A stretch of DNA of 6,238 bases, taken from positions 1-6,238 of the forward strand of contig CAZIDW010000071.1 in NCBI GenBank assembly GCA_964538225.1, read 5' to 3'. Source of the stretch: JAFGCR01 sp964538225 (GTDB taxonomy: Bacteria; Patescibacteriota; Gracilibacteria; UM-FILTER-43-11). The first letter of the stretch is position 1; every line of letters begins with the position of its first letter. The translations under genes were made by a program, and so were the position numbers. The notes below the pieces were generated by a model. That model had not been told where the DNA came from and searched no databases. It saw only the letters and a program-made list of their open reading frames with translations. Of the stretch, positions 1 to 5,863 are shown piece by piece.

Positions 1-95
1 GTCTTACGTTGTGGGTGTCGGCTAATGGTCGTCAACGTTATACGCTACCGATACGCGCGGCGATAACACTAACGTTAAACCACAACTTTTTATAA
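1..95 (+). CDS. possible 3' end of a truncated gene
   Basis: One frame is open from the left edge (first full codon at 3) to a TAA at 93-95, giving 30 residues beginning LTLWVSANGR and ending NHNFL. Alternating hydrophobic and polar residues around TLPIRAAITLTL look like a beta-strand-rich C-terminus of a secreted or surface protein, but no family can be named. The base composition is visibly richer in G+C than the spacer that follows, which supports coding. A second frame is also open from the left edge for about 20 codons, so the frame choice is tentative. The sequence to the left of the window would settle it. Confidence 0.35.
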   Translation, partial: LTLWVSANGRQRYTLPIRAAITLTLNHNFL

Positions 96-118
96 ATTCC
101 GTATGGCCGTGTTGCCAT

Positions 119-220
119 TTTGTAACTTGTAATTTACTCCTCCGCAAAGCGGAGTCGCGTAATTGGTAATTTTAAGTAAGGCTAGCTTAAATTTACCAAT
201 TACGAGTTACAAGTTACAAA
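119..220. repeat. nested inverted repeat with three-way-junction shape
   Basis: A 14-bp perfect outer arm pairs 119-132 with 207-220 (left arm TTTGTAACTTGTAA). Inside it lie two more hairpins. One is a 6-bp stem, 140-145 with 149-154, closed by an AAA loop. The other is a 12-bp perfect stem, 158-169 with 193-204, which continues after one mismatch into 171-176 with 186-191. The element lies between the putative gene end at 95 and the promoter of the M23 gene. No T-run follows, so it is not a classical terminator. The role is unknown; such AT-rich self-complementary spacers recur elsewhere in the window. Confidence 0.8.
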
Positions 221-299
221 TTACAAAACCTATCGAATTAAAGAAAGTTGATATAAAAATATTCAAAAATAATTGTCAATGTAATAATTGTAAAAAAAG

Positions 300-308
300 T
301 GGTATTAT
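300..308 (+). promoter_or_regulatory. extended -10 promoter for the M23 gene
   Basis: TGG followed by TATTAT (303-308) matches an extended -10 box (TGn plus five of six TATAAT positions). No good -35 hexamer stands 16-18 bp upstream; TTGTCA at 273-278 is too far away. The transcript would start near 315 and have a leader of roughly 43 nt without a Shine-Dalgarno site. Confidence 0.45.
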
Positions 309-357
309 AACAAAGATGCAGGTAATACTATTACGCGTTTAATTTTTAAGCCCTTCT

Positions 358-1491
358 ATGGTCAACGATGAAGCGAGACGTGAACGGCATGCGAAATTAA
401 AACAGCAAAATATTCCACTCAAAAACCCCACAAAGCCGGGGGCGGCTGTCTTTGGTTTTTTGAACAATAGCCGGCAGCATCTTTTTAAAGATCAGGACAA
501 CAATCCGCTCATCATTCAGCTATGCAGAAAGATTATCGGGCTGACGGTGGCATTTTTGCTGATTTCCCCGTTGCTCACCACTTACCAGATCACGCAGGGG
601 TCGTCTATCGGCTATCTGGAAGAAGACATCAATGTCCTTGAACAAACTGGACAGGGAGCGGGCTACGCGATTGCCGAGGTGATCACCAAAGACGGTTTTC
701 TGCTGAAACCAGCCATCAATTCAACCGAGGGCGACCGCACAGGGTCCAGTGACATTTTTATCTACACTGTCGAACCGGGCGACACACTTTCCGGCATCGC
801 GGCGCGGTTTAACCTGAAAAAAGAAACTCTGATGGCGGAAAATAACCTGTGGAATCCCAACCGCCTGCGCGTGGGTTCTAAAATCAAGATCCTACCGGTC
901 GACGGCTTATCTCATGTCATTAAAAGCGGGGAAACACTGGATAAGATCGCTGAAAAGTACAATGTGGAAAAAGAAAACATCCTCGCGCAGAACCAATTGT
1001 CCGAAGAAGATGAGCTGGTGGCGGATGCCGCGCTCATCATCCCCGGTGCCAAGCGCGAAGCCCCGGTTTACGCCTCTTACACCGCGCCAGCGGCACCTGC
1101 CAACTATAGCGGCCCTGCCGCAATCGGCCGTTTGGTCTGGCCCACCCAGGGCAAACTCACACAGGGCTACCACCGCGGTCATCTGGCTATCGATATCGGC
1201 AACCGCGCCAAAGGCCCCATTTACGCGGCCGCCGGCGGGAAAGTCGTTAAAGCCCGCACCGGCTGGAACGGGGGATACGGGAATGTCATCATCGTGGACC
1301 ATGGCAACGGCATGCAGAGCTTGTACGCCCACAACGAAAAACTATACGTAACCGAAGGTCAGTACGTGGAACAGGGCCAGACCATCGGCTGGATGGGCAA
1401 TAGCGGCCGTGTGTACGGGCCGACCGGAATCCATCTGCATTTCGAGGTTCGCATCAAAGGGGTGAAATACAATCCGCTGAACTTTTTCTAA
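358..1491 (+). CDS. membrane-anchored M23 peptidase with two LysM domains
   Basis: This 377-aa protein is a probable zinc metalloendopeptidase that cleaves peptidoglycan cross-links outside the membrane. Residues 1-56 are polar and basic. Residues 57-76 (from RKIIGLTVAF) form one membrane segment with arginine and lysine at its inner edge and no clear cleavage site, so the protein probably stays anchored. Two LysM peptidoglycan-binding domains follow at about 134-180 (YTVEPGDTLSGIA) and 184-229 (HVIKSGETLDKIA), then an Ala/Pro linker at 235-255. The M23 domain spans about 256-374. Its zinc and catalytic set is complete: H275 and D279 in GHLAIDIG, H325 in LYAHN, and H359 and H361 in HLHFEV, so an active enzyme is expected rather than an EnvC-type inactive relative. 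The ATG at 358 is the only start after an in-frame stop at 340. No Shine-Dalgarno site is seen. A strong terminator follows directly. The architecture resembles MepM/NlpD-type proteins, but the exact symbol cannot be assigned. Confidence 0.93.
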   Translation: MVNDEARRERHAKLKQQNIPLKNPTKPGAAVFGFLNNSRQHLFKDQDNNPLIIQLCRKIIGLTVAFLLISPLLTTYQITQGSSIGYLEEDINVLEQTGQGAGYAIAEVITKDGFLLKPAINSTEGDRTGSSDIFIYTVEPGDTLSGIAARFNLKKETLMAENNLWNPNRLRVGSKIKILPVDGLSHVIKSGETLDKIAEKYNVEKENILAQNQLSEEDELVADAALIIPGAKREAPVYASYTAPAAPANYSGPAAIGRLVWPTQGKLTQGYHRGHLAIDIGNRAKGPIYAAAGGKVVKARTGWNGGYGNVIIVDHGNGMQSLYAHNEKLYVTEGQYVEQGQTIGWMGNSGRVYGPTGIHLHFEVRIKGVKYNPLNFF

Positions 1492-1524
1492 CCGAAAACC
1501 TTTCAAAAAGGTTTTCGGCCTTTC
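1492..1524 (+). terminator. intrinsic terminator of the M23 gene
   Basis: A perfect 12-bp stem (CCGAAAACCTTT at 1492-1503 with its complement at 1507-1518) with a CAA loop begins one base after the stop codon and is followed by CCTTTCC. The tail of T residues is short, but the stem is long and its position is exact. Confidence 0.85.
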
Positions 1525-1694
1525 CAAACAAGTATTCTCACTCATCGCTTTTTCGCTAGGCTTCGAAACGTCCCTTCGCGGGACCCACGAGACCCGCTCG
1601 GGGTTTTCTACGCACGCTCAAGAAGCGCTTCGCTCGCTTATTTATAAAGTGGCCCCGCCCTCCGTTGCACGCGGCATAAATAGCCAGAAACATT
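1525..1694. other. GC-rich spacer with small hairpins, no credible gene
   Basis: No convincing gene is seen here. The stretch carries a 5-bp hairpin (1570-1574 with 1580-1584), a 10-bp perfect palindrome GAAGCGCTTC (1622-1631) and several purine/pyrimidine blocks such as GGGACCC and CCCGCTCGGGG. The word GGGACCC, or its reading GGGTCCC, also occurs in the repeats at the right end of the window, but the similarity is too short to claim relatedness. A GTG-started extension of yidD (from 1649) would cover part of it, but its residues do not resemble YidD. Confidence 0.5.
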
Positions 1695-1726
1695 TTGATA
1701 GTCCTAAAACGGCCCTGTGCTATCAT
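1695..1726 (+). promoter_or_regulatory. yidD promoter, predicted leaderless
   Basis: TGC then TATCAT (1721-1726) is an extended -10 box, and TTGATA (1695-1700) is a possible -35 box with a long 20-bp spacer. Only six bases separate the -10 box from the ATG at 1733, so transcription should begin at or next to the start codon. The hexamers are seen directly; leaderless use is inferred from normal -10 to start-site spacing. Confidence 0.5.
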
Positions 1727-1732
1727 AAAACC

Positions 1733-1999
1733 ATGAAATCCGTCTTCCTCTTTCTGTGGCATATTCCCCGCAACCTGGTTATCGGGCTCGTTCGCCTGTA
1801 CCAAAAAACCCTCTCACCCGACCACAGTTTCTGGGCGAAATGGGTGTATCCGCACGGGCATTGCAAATTCCGGCCGACCTGCTCTGAATACGCCAAGCTC
1901 ACCTACCAAAAAAACGGCTTCATCATCGGCACCTTTAAAACCGTGTGGCGGTTACTGCGCTGTCACCCGTGGGCGAAAGGCGGGATCGATATACCTTAA
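1733..1999 (+). CDS. yidD: membrane protein insertion efficiency factor YidD
   Basis: This 88-aa protein has the usual YidD size and pattern. An N-terminal amphipathic stretch (IPRNLVIGLVRLYQKTLSP, residues 11-29) is followed by CKFRPTCSEYA (44-54) and by LRCHPWAKGGIDIP (75-88). The family cysteines C44, C50 and C77 are all present. YidD sits at the inner face of the cytoplasmic membrane and aids insertion of proteins together with the YidC insertase. In many bacteria yidD lies between rnpA and yidC; here it stands alone between an M23 peptidase and a convergent phosphoesterase, so the usual rpmH-rnpA-yidD-yidC cluster is broken up. The segment between the amphipathic helix and the first cysteine (HSFWAKWVYPHGH) is a little longer than in the classical short form. 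The ATG at 1733 is preferred over an upstream GTG at 1649 because the family similarity begins here and a -10-like box lies just before it. Confidence 0.95.
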   Translation: MKSVFLFLWHIPRNLVIGLVRLYQKTLSPDHSFWAKWVYPHGHCKFRPTCSEYAKLTYQKNGFIIGTFKTVWRLLRCHPWAKGGIDIP

Positions 2000-2002
2000 T
2001 GA

Positions 2003-2094
2003 CCAATTTCCAAATGATATCTGATATCTAATTTAAAAATCCGAAATTAATTTTGATATTAAAAATCCGAATTTCGAAATCGTTTGGAAATTGG
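2003..2094. repeat. inverted repeat between convergent genes
   Basis: CCAATTTCCAAA (2003-2014) is a perfect 12-bp complement of 2083-2094. It encloses an AT-rich loop with a repeated AAAATCCGAA word (from 2036 and 2062) and ATATCTGATATC (2018-2029). It lies between the yidD stop and the end of the DHH gene, so it could end transcription from both sides. There is no T-run, so this role is only plausible. Confidence 0.7.
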
Positions 2095-2116
2095 AAATTG
2101 GAATGAATTGGACATT

Positions 2117-3742
2117 TTACAGCTGGTCGGGCGCTGGTTTGGGCGGTTCTTTCATCAGCGATTCCTCCGGGATGGAAGGCATGGGCTTGTTCTCCGGTTT
2201 TTGGGATTTCGGTTGTTCACCCTGAGACGATTTATGAATCGTCTTTACGGCCTCGCCGGCAGGCGGGCGGGATTCGCCAGCCCCGCCTTCAGTCGGTGCC
2301 GCATCGGGTTTCTTTTTGGGTTTGCGTTTCCGGCGGCGTTTTGTGGGTTTGTCGGGTTTGGGCTGTTTGTTGTCAGGATGAGTATCCTGATTTTCAGAGG
2401 TTTTAGGGGCCCTGAAGTCCAGATAAGTGGATTGTCTGGGTTGGTCGGGCTGGGGTTTTTCACCCTGAGACGATTCATGAATCGTCTTTACGGCCTCGCC
2501 GGCAGGCGGGCGGGATTCGCCAGCCCCGCCTTCAGTCGGCACCGCATCGGGTTTTAATTCTGGTTTTTTCAAATCATCCTCGTGCAGGTTCAGGCGATCG
2601 GCCTGGAACGCGCGTACTTTGGCCACCACTTCGCTCACCACCTGGTCAAACGGACGGCCGTCGCGCACCTTGAATCCCGCGGCGCGGGCATGCCCGCCGC
2701 CGCCCATTTCCGCGCACAGTTTGCCCACATCCACCTGACTGCCGGTGGAGCGCATGCTTACCGACACACAGTCCGGATTATGTTTTATCAGGAAAATAAT
2801 CTCTGCGCCGGGCGCGTTGGTGAGCAGGTCATCGATGACCCCTTCGGTTTCTTCCGGCGAGGCGTCTGCCTCTTGCAGGTCTTCTTTGCTGATGGTGGAC
2901 CACACCATCCGATGGACCGGGTCGACCTGGATTTTGGAAAGGATGATGCCCCATAATTTTAAGGTACTCAGTTTTTTGGTCTTGTAGACGTTTTTAATGA
3001 TTTCCTGCTGGCGCGCGCCTAAATCCAGCAGTTTGCCCGCTGTTTCCATAGCGCGCGGGGACGTGTTGGCGTGCTGAAAACTGCCGGTGTCGGTGATGAT
3101 GCCGGCCAAAAGAAGGGTCGCGATGTCTTCCGTAATCAGTTTCTGCCCCAGCTTCTTTTCCCAGTACACCAGAAATTCATACAGCACCTCAGTAGTAGAG
3201 GCGGCTGTGACGTTTACCAGATTCACCTGCCCAAAATCCGTGTTGCTGGAATGGTGGTCCATATTGATGACCGGCGTTTCATAGAACATCTCCACATTGG
3301 CATCGTAGATCGGCCCCAAATGCTCGAAGTTGCCGGTATCCAGAACGAAAATCAGGTCGTATTTATTTTTTCCGTGTTCAAACGAGACATCGTCTTCTGA
3401 AAACACTCCGTCCTTAGGCGTGATGATGATGTTCAGGCGATCGTTTTCGGTGTTGTATTTGATTTTCCCGATTGGCGTTTTGCCGGTGTCCAGGCTGATG
3501 ATGAAATCCGAAGAACCCGCGAGCGAGTTTTGCAGGGTGTCAATGGCCGGCAGAAAATACTGGTTTTCCTGAACCGGGTCGTTAGCGACCACGGCCACCT
3601 CTTTTCCCATTTGTTTTAAAACCAAATACACGGAAAGCGCGGCGCCCAGGCCGTCGCAGTCTGCCTTCGCGTGAGTCAGAAGCAGGATTTTTTGGCTCTT
3701 GCTTACCAGGCTGATGATTTGGTCGTAGAGGCTGGTATCCAT
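2117..3742 (-). CDS. NrnA-like DHH/DHHA1 phosphoesterase with repetitive C-terminal tail
   Basis: This 541-aa protein has a DHH catalytic domain with THAKADCDGLGA (H24, D28, D30), VLDTG (D135), NMDHHSSNTDFG (D162, H163, H164) and GIITDTGSF (D218), and a DHHA1 domain ending in GGGGHARAAGF (347-357). These are the metal-binding and substrate-binding motifs of NrnA-type enzymes, which degrade short RNA oligomers and in some bacteria dephosphorylate pAp; the substrate here is inferred. Two features are unusual. Residues about 86-128 form an extra segment before motif II. From about residue 391 a hydrophilic, proline- and lysine-rich tail of 150 residues follows the normal end. The tail holds two 32-residue repeats (397-428 and 478-509, two differences) and a basic cluster KRRRKRKPKKK (468-478). 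NrnA proteins are usually a little over 300 residues. The gene lies downstream of murC on the same strand but has its own promoter. No Shine-Dalgarno site precedes the ATG. Confidence 0.93.
   Translation of the reverse strand: MDTSLYDQIISLVSKSQKILLLTHAKADCDGLGAALSVYLVLKQMGKEVAVVANDPVQENQYFLPAIDTLQNSLAGSSDFIISLDTGKTPIGKIKYNTENDRLNIIITPKDGVFSEDDVSFEHGKNKYDLIFVLDTGNFEHLGPIYDANVEMFYETPVINMDHHSSNTDFGQVNLVNVTAASTTEVLYEFLVYWEKKLGQKLITEDIATLLLAGIITDTGSFQHANTSPRAMETAGKLLDLGARQQEIIKNVYKTKKLSTLKLWGIILSKIQVDPVHRMVWSTISKEDLQEADASPEETEGVIDDLLTNAPGAEIIFLIKHNPDCVSVSMRSTGSQVDVGKLCAEMGGGGHARAAGFKVRDGRPFDQVVSEVVAKVRAFQADRLNLHEDDLKKPELKPDAVPTEGGAGESRPPAGEAVKTIHESSQGEKPQPDQPRQSTYLDFRAPKTSENQDTHPDNKQPKPDKPTKRRRKRKPKKKPDAAPTEGGAGESRPPAGEAVKTIHKSSQGEQPKSQKPENKPMPSIPEESLMKEPPKPAPDQL
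2216..2311 (-). repeat. in-frame 96-bp repeat, copy 2 of the DHH tail
   Basis: This stretch matches 2459-2554 at 93 of 96 positions, at an offset of 243 bp (81 codons), so both copies are read in the same frame. It encodes residues 478-509, starting KPDAAPTEGGAGES. The three differing bases change two residues (V to A, E to K). It includes an imperfect 20-bp palindrome at 2225-2244 and a 6-bp GC stem (2266-2271 with 2282-2287). Confidence 0.95.
2459..2554 (-). repeat. in-frame 96-bp repeat, copy 1 of the DHH tail
   Basis: This copy encodes residues 397-428, starting KPDAVPTEGGAGES. Here the internal palindrome (2468-2487, centred on GATTCATGAATC) is perfect over 20 bp. The unit could be a protein repeat that was duplicated, or a palindromic DNA element that entered the gene in frame. 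Confidence 0.95.
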
Positions 3743-3814
3743 ACTATATATAAGGAAAGGGAAGAATTATATAATTAAAATAAGATTTGTAAAGGAAAAT
3801 TGTGTTATTATACT

Positions 3815-3843
3815 ATTATAAAATATAATAAAAAAATTGTCAA
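3815..3843 (-). promoter_or_regulatory. consensus promoter of the DHH gene
   Basis: On the minus strand TTGACA (3838-3843) and TATAAT (3815-3820) are both perfect hexamers separated by exactly 17 bp. A second TATAAT on the same strand (3807-3812) lies 8 bp further on. The start site should fall near 3808, giving a leader of about 65 nt before the ATG at 3742. The -35 box begins about 28 bp after the murC stop, so the DHH gene can be expressed apart from murC. A weaker TATATA (3747-3752) just before the ATG could also act as a -10 box. Confidence 0.75.
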
Positions 3844-3871
3844 GAAAAACCCTCAAGACAAAAAGATTTTT

Positions 3872-5167
3872 TTATTTTTCAGTCAGCCGTTCAGCCAAAG
3901 CGCCGATACTCCCGGCGCCCATCACCAAAATCACATCAGTCTCTTGGGCCTCCTTTTCCAGCAGATGGAATGTATTGTCCAAATCCTTTCCCCACGTCAC
4001 ATCAGAATGGCGGATGGCCCTGGCCAGTTTGTCGGCATTGATTTTCGCCTTGTCCTCTTCCGTATCCCGCGCCGCGTAAATATCGGTGATGATCACTTTG
4101 TCCGCGGCGCCGAACGCTTCTTTAAATTCCTCCAGCATCTGGTGCGTGCGCGAATGCTGATGGGGCTGAAAAACACAGACCAGCCGTTTGTCCGGGTGAG
4201 CCTTTTTCACCGCCCCTAAAGTCAGCCGCACTTCGGTGGGGTGGTGCCCGTAATCATCAATCACCAGCGCCCCCTTAAACCGCCCCTTGTTTTCCAGCCG
4301 CCGCCAGGCCCCGGCAAAGGTCTCCAGGCTTTCACGCGCCTTGTCCGCATTGGCTCCCACCGCTTTGGCGGCGGCATAGGCGTGGACCGCGTTGAGCTGG
4401 TTAAAACCGCCGATGACTTTTAAGTCCAGATCCATTTTTTCAACGTCTTCTTTCCCCACCATCACCACTTTGCCCGCGCAATAGTCTGCCAGGGCGCGCG
4501 TGTTTTTGTCGTCCCGGTTCGCCACTAAAAAACCCTCCGCCGGAATCCTTTTTACAAACTCCTGATACGCCTGCACGTAATCCTGCTCGTCTTTGTAGTA
4601 ATCCAGATGTTCCGCCTCGCAGTTCAGGGCCACCACGCCAAACGGCCGCAGGCTTAAAAACGACCGGCGGTATTCACATCCCTCCACCACAAACAGGTCG
4701 CCTTCCCCTATATATAGGTTCTTCTGGCCGAACTCCTTTAATTTGCTCCCCACGATGACCGCGGGATCCAGCCCGGCGTTGATGAGCGCCAGGCCGAGCA
4801 TGGCTGTGGTGGTGGTCTTGCCGTGCGTACCCACCACGGCCACCGTCCTTTTGGTGCGGGAAACCTGCCCCAGCGCCTGAAAATAACTCAGCAGAGGAAT
4901 GCCCAGCGTTTTGGCTTTCTGGTATTCAGGATCGGCCAGCGGGTCAATCGCTTCGGTGTACACGACCAGATCCGTGTCTTCCGTCACAAGATCGCCATCG
5001 TGTCCCACGATGACCGTGGCCCCGTTTTTGTGCAGGTCGTCCAGCAACGCGGAATCCGCCACATCGGAACCGGTTACCTGCTTGCCTTCCGCCAGCGACA
5101 GGTAAGCCAGCGCGCTGATGCCGATGCCGCCGATGCCGATGAAATGAATTTTTTTATAATCTTCCAT
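3872..5167 (-). CDS. murC: UDP-N-acetylmuramate–L-alanine ligase MurC
   Basis: This cytoplasmic Mur ligase uses ATP to join L-alanine to UDP-N-acetylmuramate, the first step of the peptidoglycan stem peptide. At 431 residues it is close to, or slightly shorter than, typical MurC. The N-terminal Rossmann domain opens with FIGIGGIGISALA (9-21) and GSDV (33-36). The ATP loop is VVGTHGKTTTT (111-121, K117). E162 and H187 fit the metal-binding positions of the central domain. The C-terminal domain carries the MurC signature DDYGHHPTE (304-312) and FQPHQHSRT (333-341). The central motif reads EGCEYRRSF (162-170) rather than the common EADESDGSF, and EAEHLDYY rather than EADHMDTY. Mpl ligases are related, but the size and motifs favour MurC. 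No Shine-Dalgarno site precedes the ATG, and a TATGAT box lies just upstream. No terminator hairpin is seen before the DHH gene, so some read-through is likely. Confidence 0.95.
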   Translation of the reverse strand: MEDYKKIHFIGIGGIGISALAYLSLAEGKQVTGSDVADSALLDDLHKNGATVIVGHDGDLVTEDTDLVVYTEAIDPLADPEYQKAKTLGIPLLSYFQALGQVSRTKRTVAVVGTHGKTTTTAMLGLALINAGLDPAVIVGSKLKEFGQKNLYIGEGDLFVVEGCEYRRSFLSLRPFGVVALNCEAEHLDYYKDEQDYVQAYQEFVKRIPAEGFLVANRDDKNTRALADYCAGKVVMVGKEDVEKMDLDLKVIGGFNQLNAVHAYAAAKAVGANADKARESLETFAGAWRRLENKGRFKGALVIDDYGHHPTEVRLTLGAVKKAHPDKRLVCVFQPHQHSRTHQMLEEFKEAFGAADKVIITDIYAARDTEEDKAKINADKLARAIRHSDVTWGKDLDNTFHLLEKEAQETDVILVMGAGSIGALAERLTEK

Positions 5168-5175
5168 GCCTGTTT

Positions 5176-5181
5176 ATCATA
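5176..5181 (-). promoter_or_regulatory. candidate -10 box of murC
   Basis: TATGAT on the minus strand (five of six to TATAAT) ends eight bases before the murC ATG. At normal spacing, transcription would start within about two bases of the start codon. No clear -35 box is visible in the AT-rich, repeat-like DNA upstream, so the call rests on the hexamer and its position. Confidence 0.35.
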
Positions 5182-5182
5182 A

Positions 5183-5311
5183 ACTCGAAATACGAATACC
5201 GAAATACGAAAAAATTTTAACCCCGAATATCAAATGTTCCAAATTTATTTGGATATTGGCAATTAAAAAATTCGGCATTTTTCGATTTTCAAATTTCGAA
5301 TTTCGAAATTT
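5183..5311. repeat. AT-rich self-complementary spacer between divergent genes
   Basis: The spacer between murC and the DivIC-like gene is built from words such as CGAAATACGAA, CCAAATTTATTTGG and AATTTCGAATTTCG. A 9-bp stem with a 3-nt loop lies at 5291-5299 with 5303-5311, and a 6-bp stem plus an inner CCAAAT/ATTTGG stem lies at 5226-5257. It must hold the promoters of both divergent genes. For the right-hand gene only weak -10 candidates are seen (TTATAG at 5317-5322). Confidence 0.6.
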
Positions 5312-5352
5312 ATACGTTATAGTTGTTTGTGCTGAACTTAGTCCTATAGCCA

Positions 5353-5862
5353 ATGAACCGAAACAGGTCCTTTGTCATCCAGCTAGTGATTGTGAGCGGT
5401 TTTCTCACTTTTCTGTACATCTTTTTCGCGCTGGCCACATCCATCTACCGGGATTACCAGCTGGAGGTCAATATCCAGGAGTTTGAGGACGAGATCAGCC
5501 GGCTGGCGGAGCTGGCCGAACAGAAACCCGGGAACGTGGGGTATTTTCAGTCTCTTCAATACAAAGACAAGTACGCCAAAGAGAACCTGAACCTGCTGAA
5601 TCCCGGGGAAAAACTCATCATCATCCCGCAGGAAGACACAGTGGTCAAAACCGAAACCATCGTCATCGGCCAGGAAAAATACTCCGATGTGCTGGACCTG
5701 CCCACCCGCAACCAGTGGTGGGAATATTTTTTCGGCCATACATTGTCGGTGCGCGTCCCGGAAAACGACACCATAGGGCCAACAGAAGACTACATTCCCA
5801 CACTGGAAGAACGGATGAGGGAGGATCATGGCATGGATGAGGAGTCGTTACTGGAGAGCTAG
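5353..5862 (+). CDS. septum formation initiator family protein (DivIC/FtsB-like)
   Basis: This 169-aa protein has the bitopic plan of the FtsB/DivIC family, which links early and late divisome proteins at the septum. It has a short polar N-terminus (MNRNRS), one membrane segment at about 7-29, then a charged helical coiled-coil stretch at about 32-57 outside the membrane. The motif YKDKYAKENLNLLNPGEKLIII (70-91) is the typical family end, where a tyrosine-rich helix leads into a short strand. About 78 residues follow, including LPTRNQWWEYFFG (116-128) and an acidic C-terminus, so it is longer than the roughly 100-130 residues of classical DivIC or FtsB. FtsL-type proteins are similar in plan and cannot be fully excluded. 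It is divergent from murC and upstream of tRNA-fMet. The ATG at 5353 fits the N-terminal membrane anchor; there is no Shine-Dalgarno site. Confidence 0.85.
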   Translation: MNRNRSFVIQLVIVSGFLTFLYIFFALATSIYRDYQLEVNIQEFEDEISRLAELAEQKPGNVGYFQSLQYKDKYAKENLNLLNPGEKLIIIPQEDTVVKTETIVIGQEKYSDVLDLPTRNQWWEYFFGHTLSVRVPENDTIGPTEDYIPTLEERMREDHGMDEESLLES

Positions 5863-5863
5863 G

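Noticed and set aside
316..342. Eight-codon open frame upstream of the M23 gene
   Set aside because: It has no ribosome binding site, no attenuator-like structure and no telling residues; chance is enough.
907..1351. Open frames on both strands overlapping the M23 gene
   Set aside because: They are alternative frames of a GC-rich coding region; the LysM and M23 motifs fix the real frame.
1649..1732. GTG-started N-terminal extension of yidD
   Set aside because: The added 28 residues do not resemble YidD, and a promoter-like -10 box lies inside the extension just before the ATG at 1733.
2084..2557. Plus-strand reading frame of 157 codons opposite the DHH gene tail
   Set aside because: It is the antisense of the GC-rich repeat-bearing tail, and its internal repeat simply mirrors that of the real gene, which has clear catalytic motifs.
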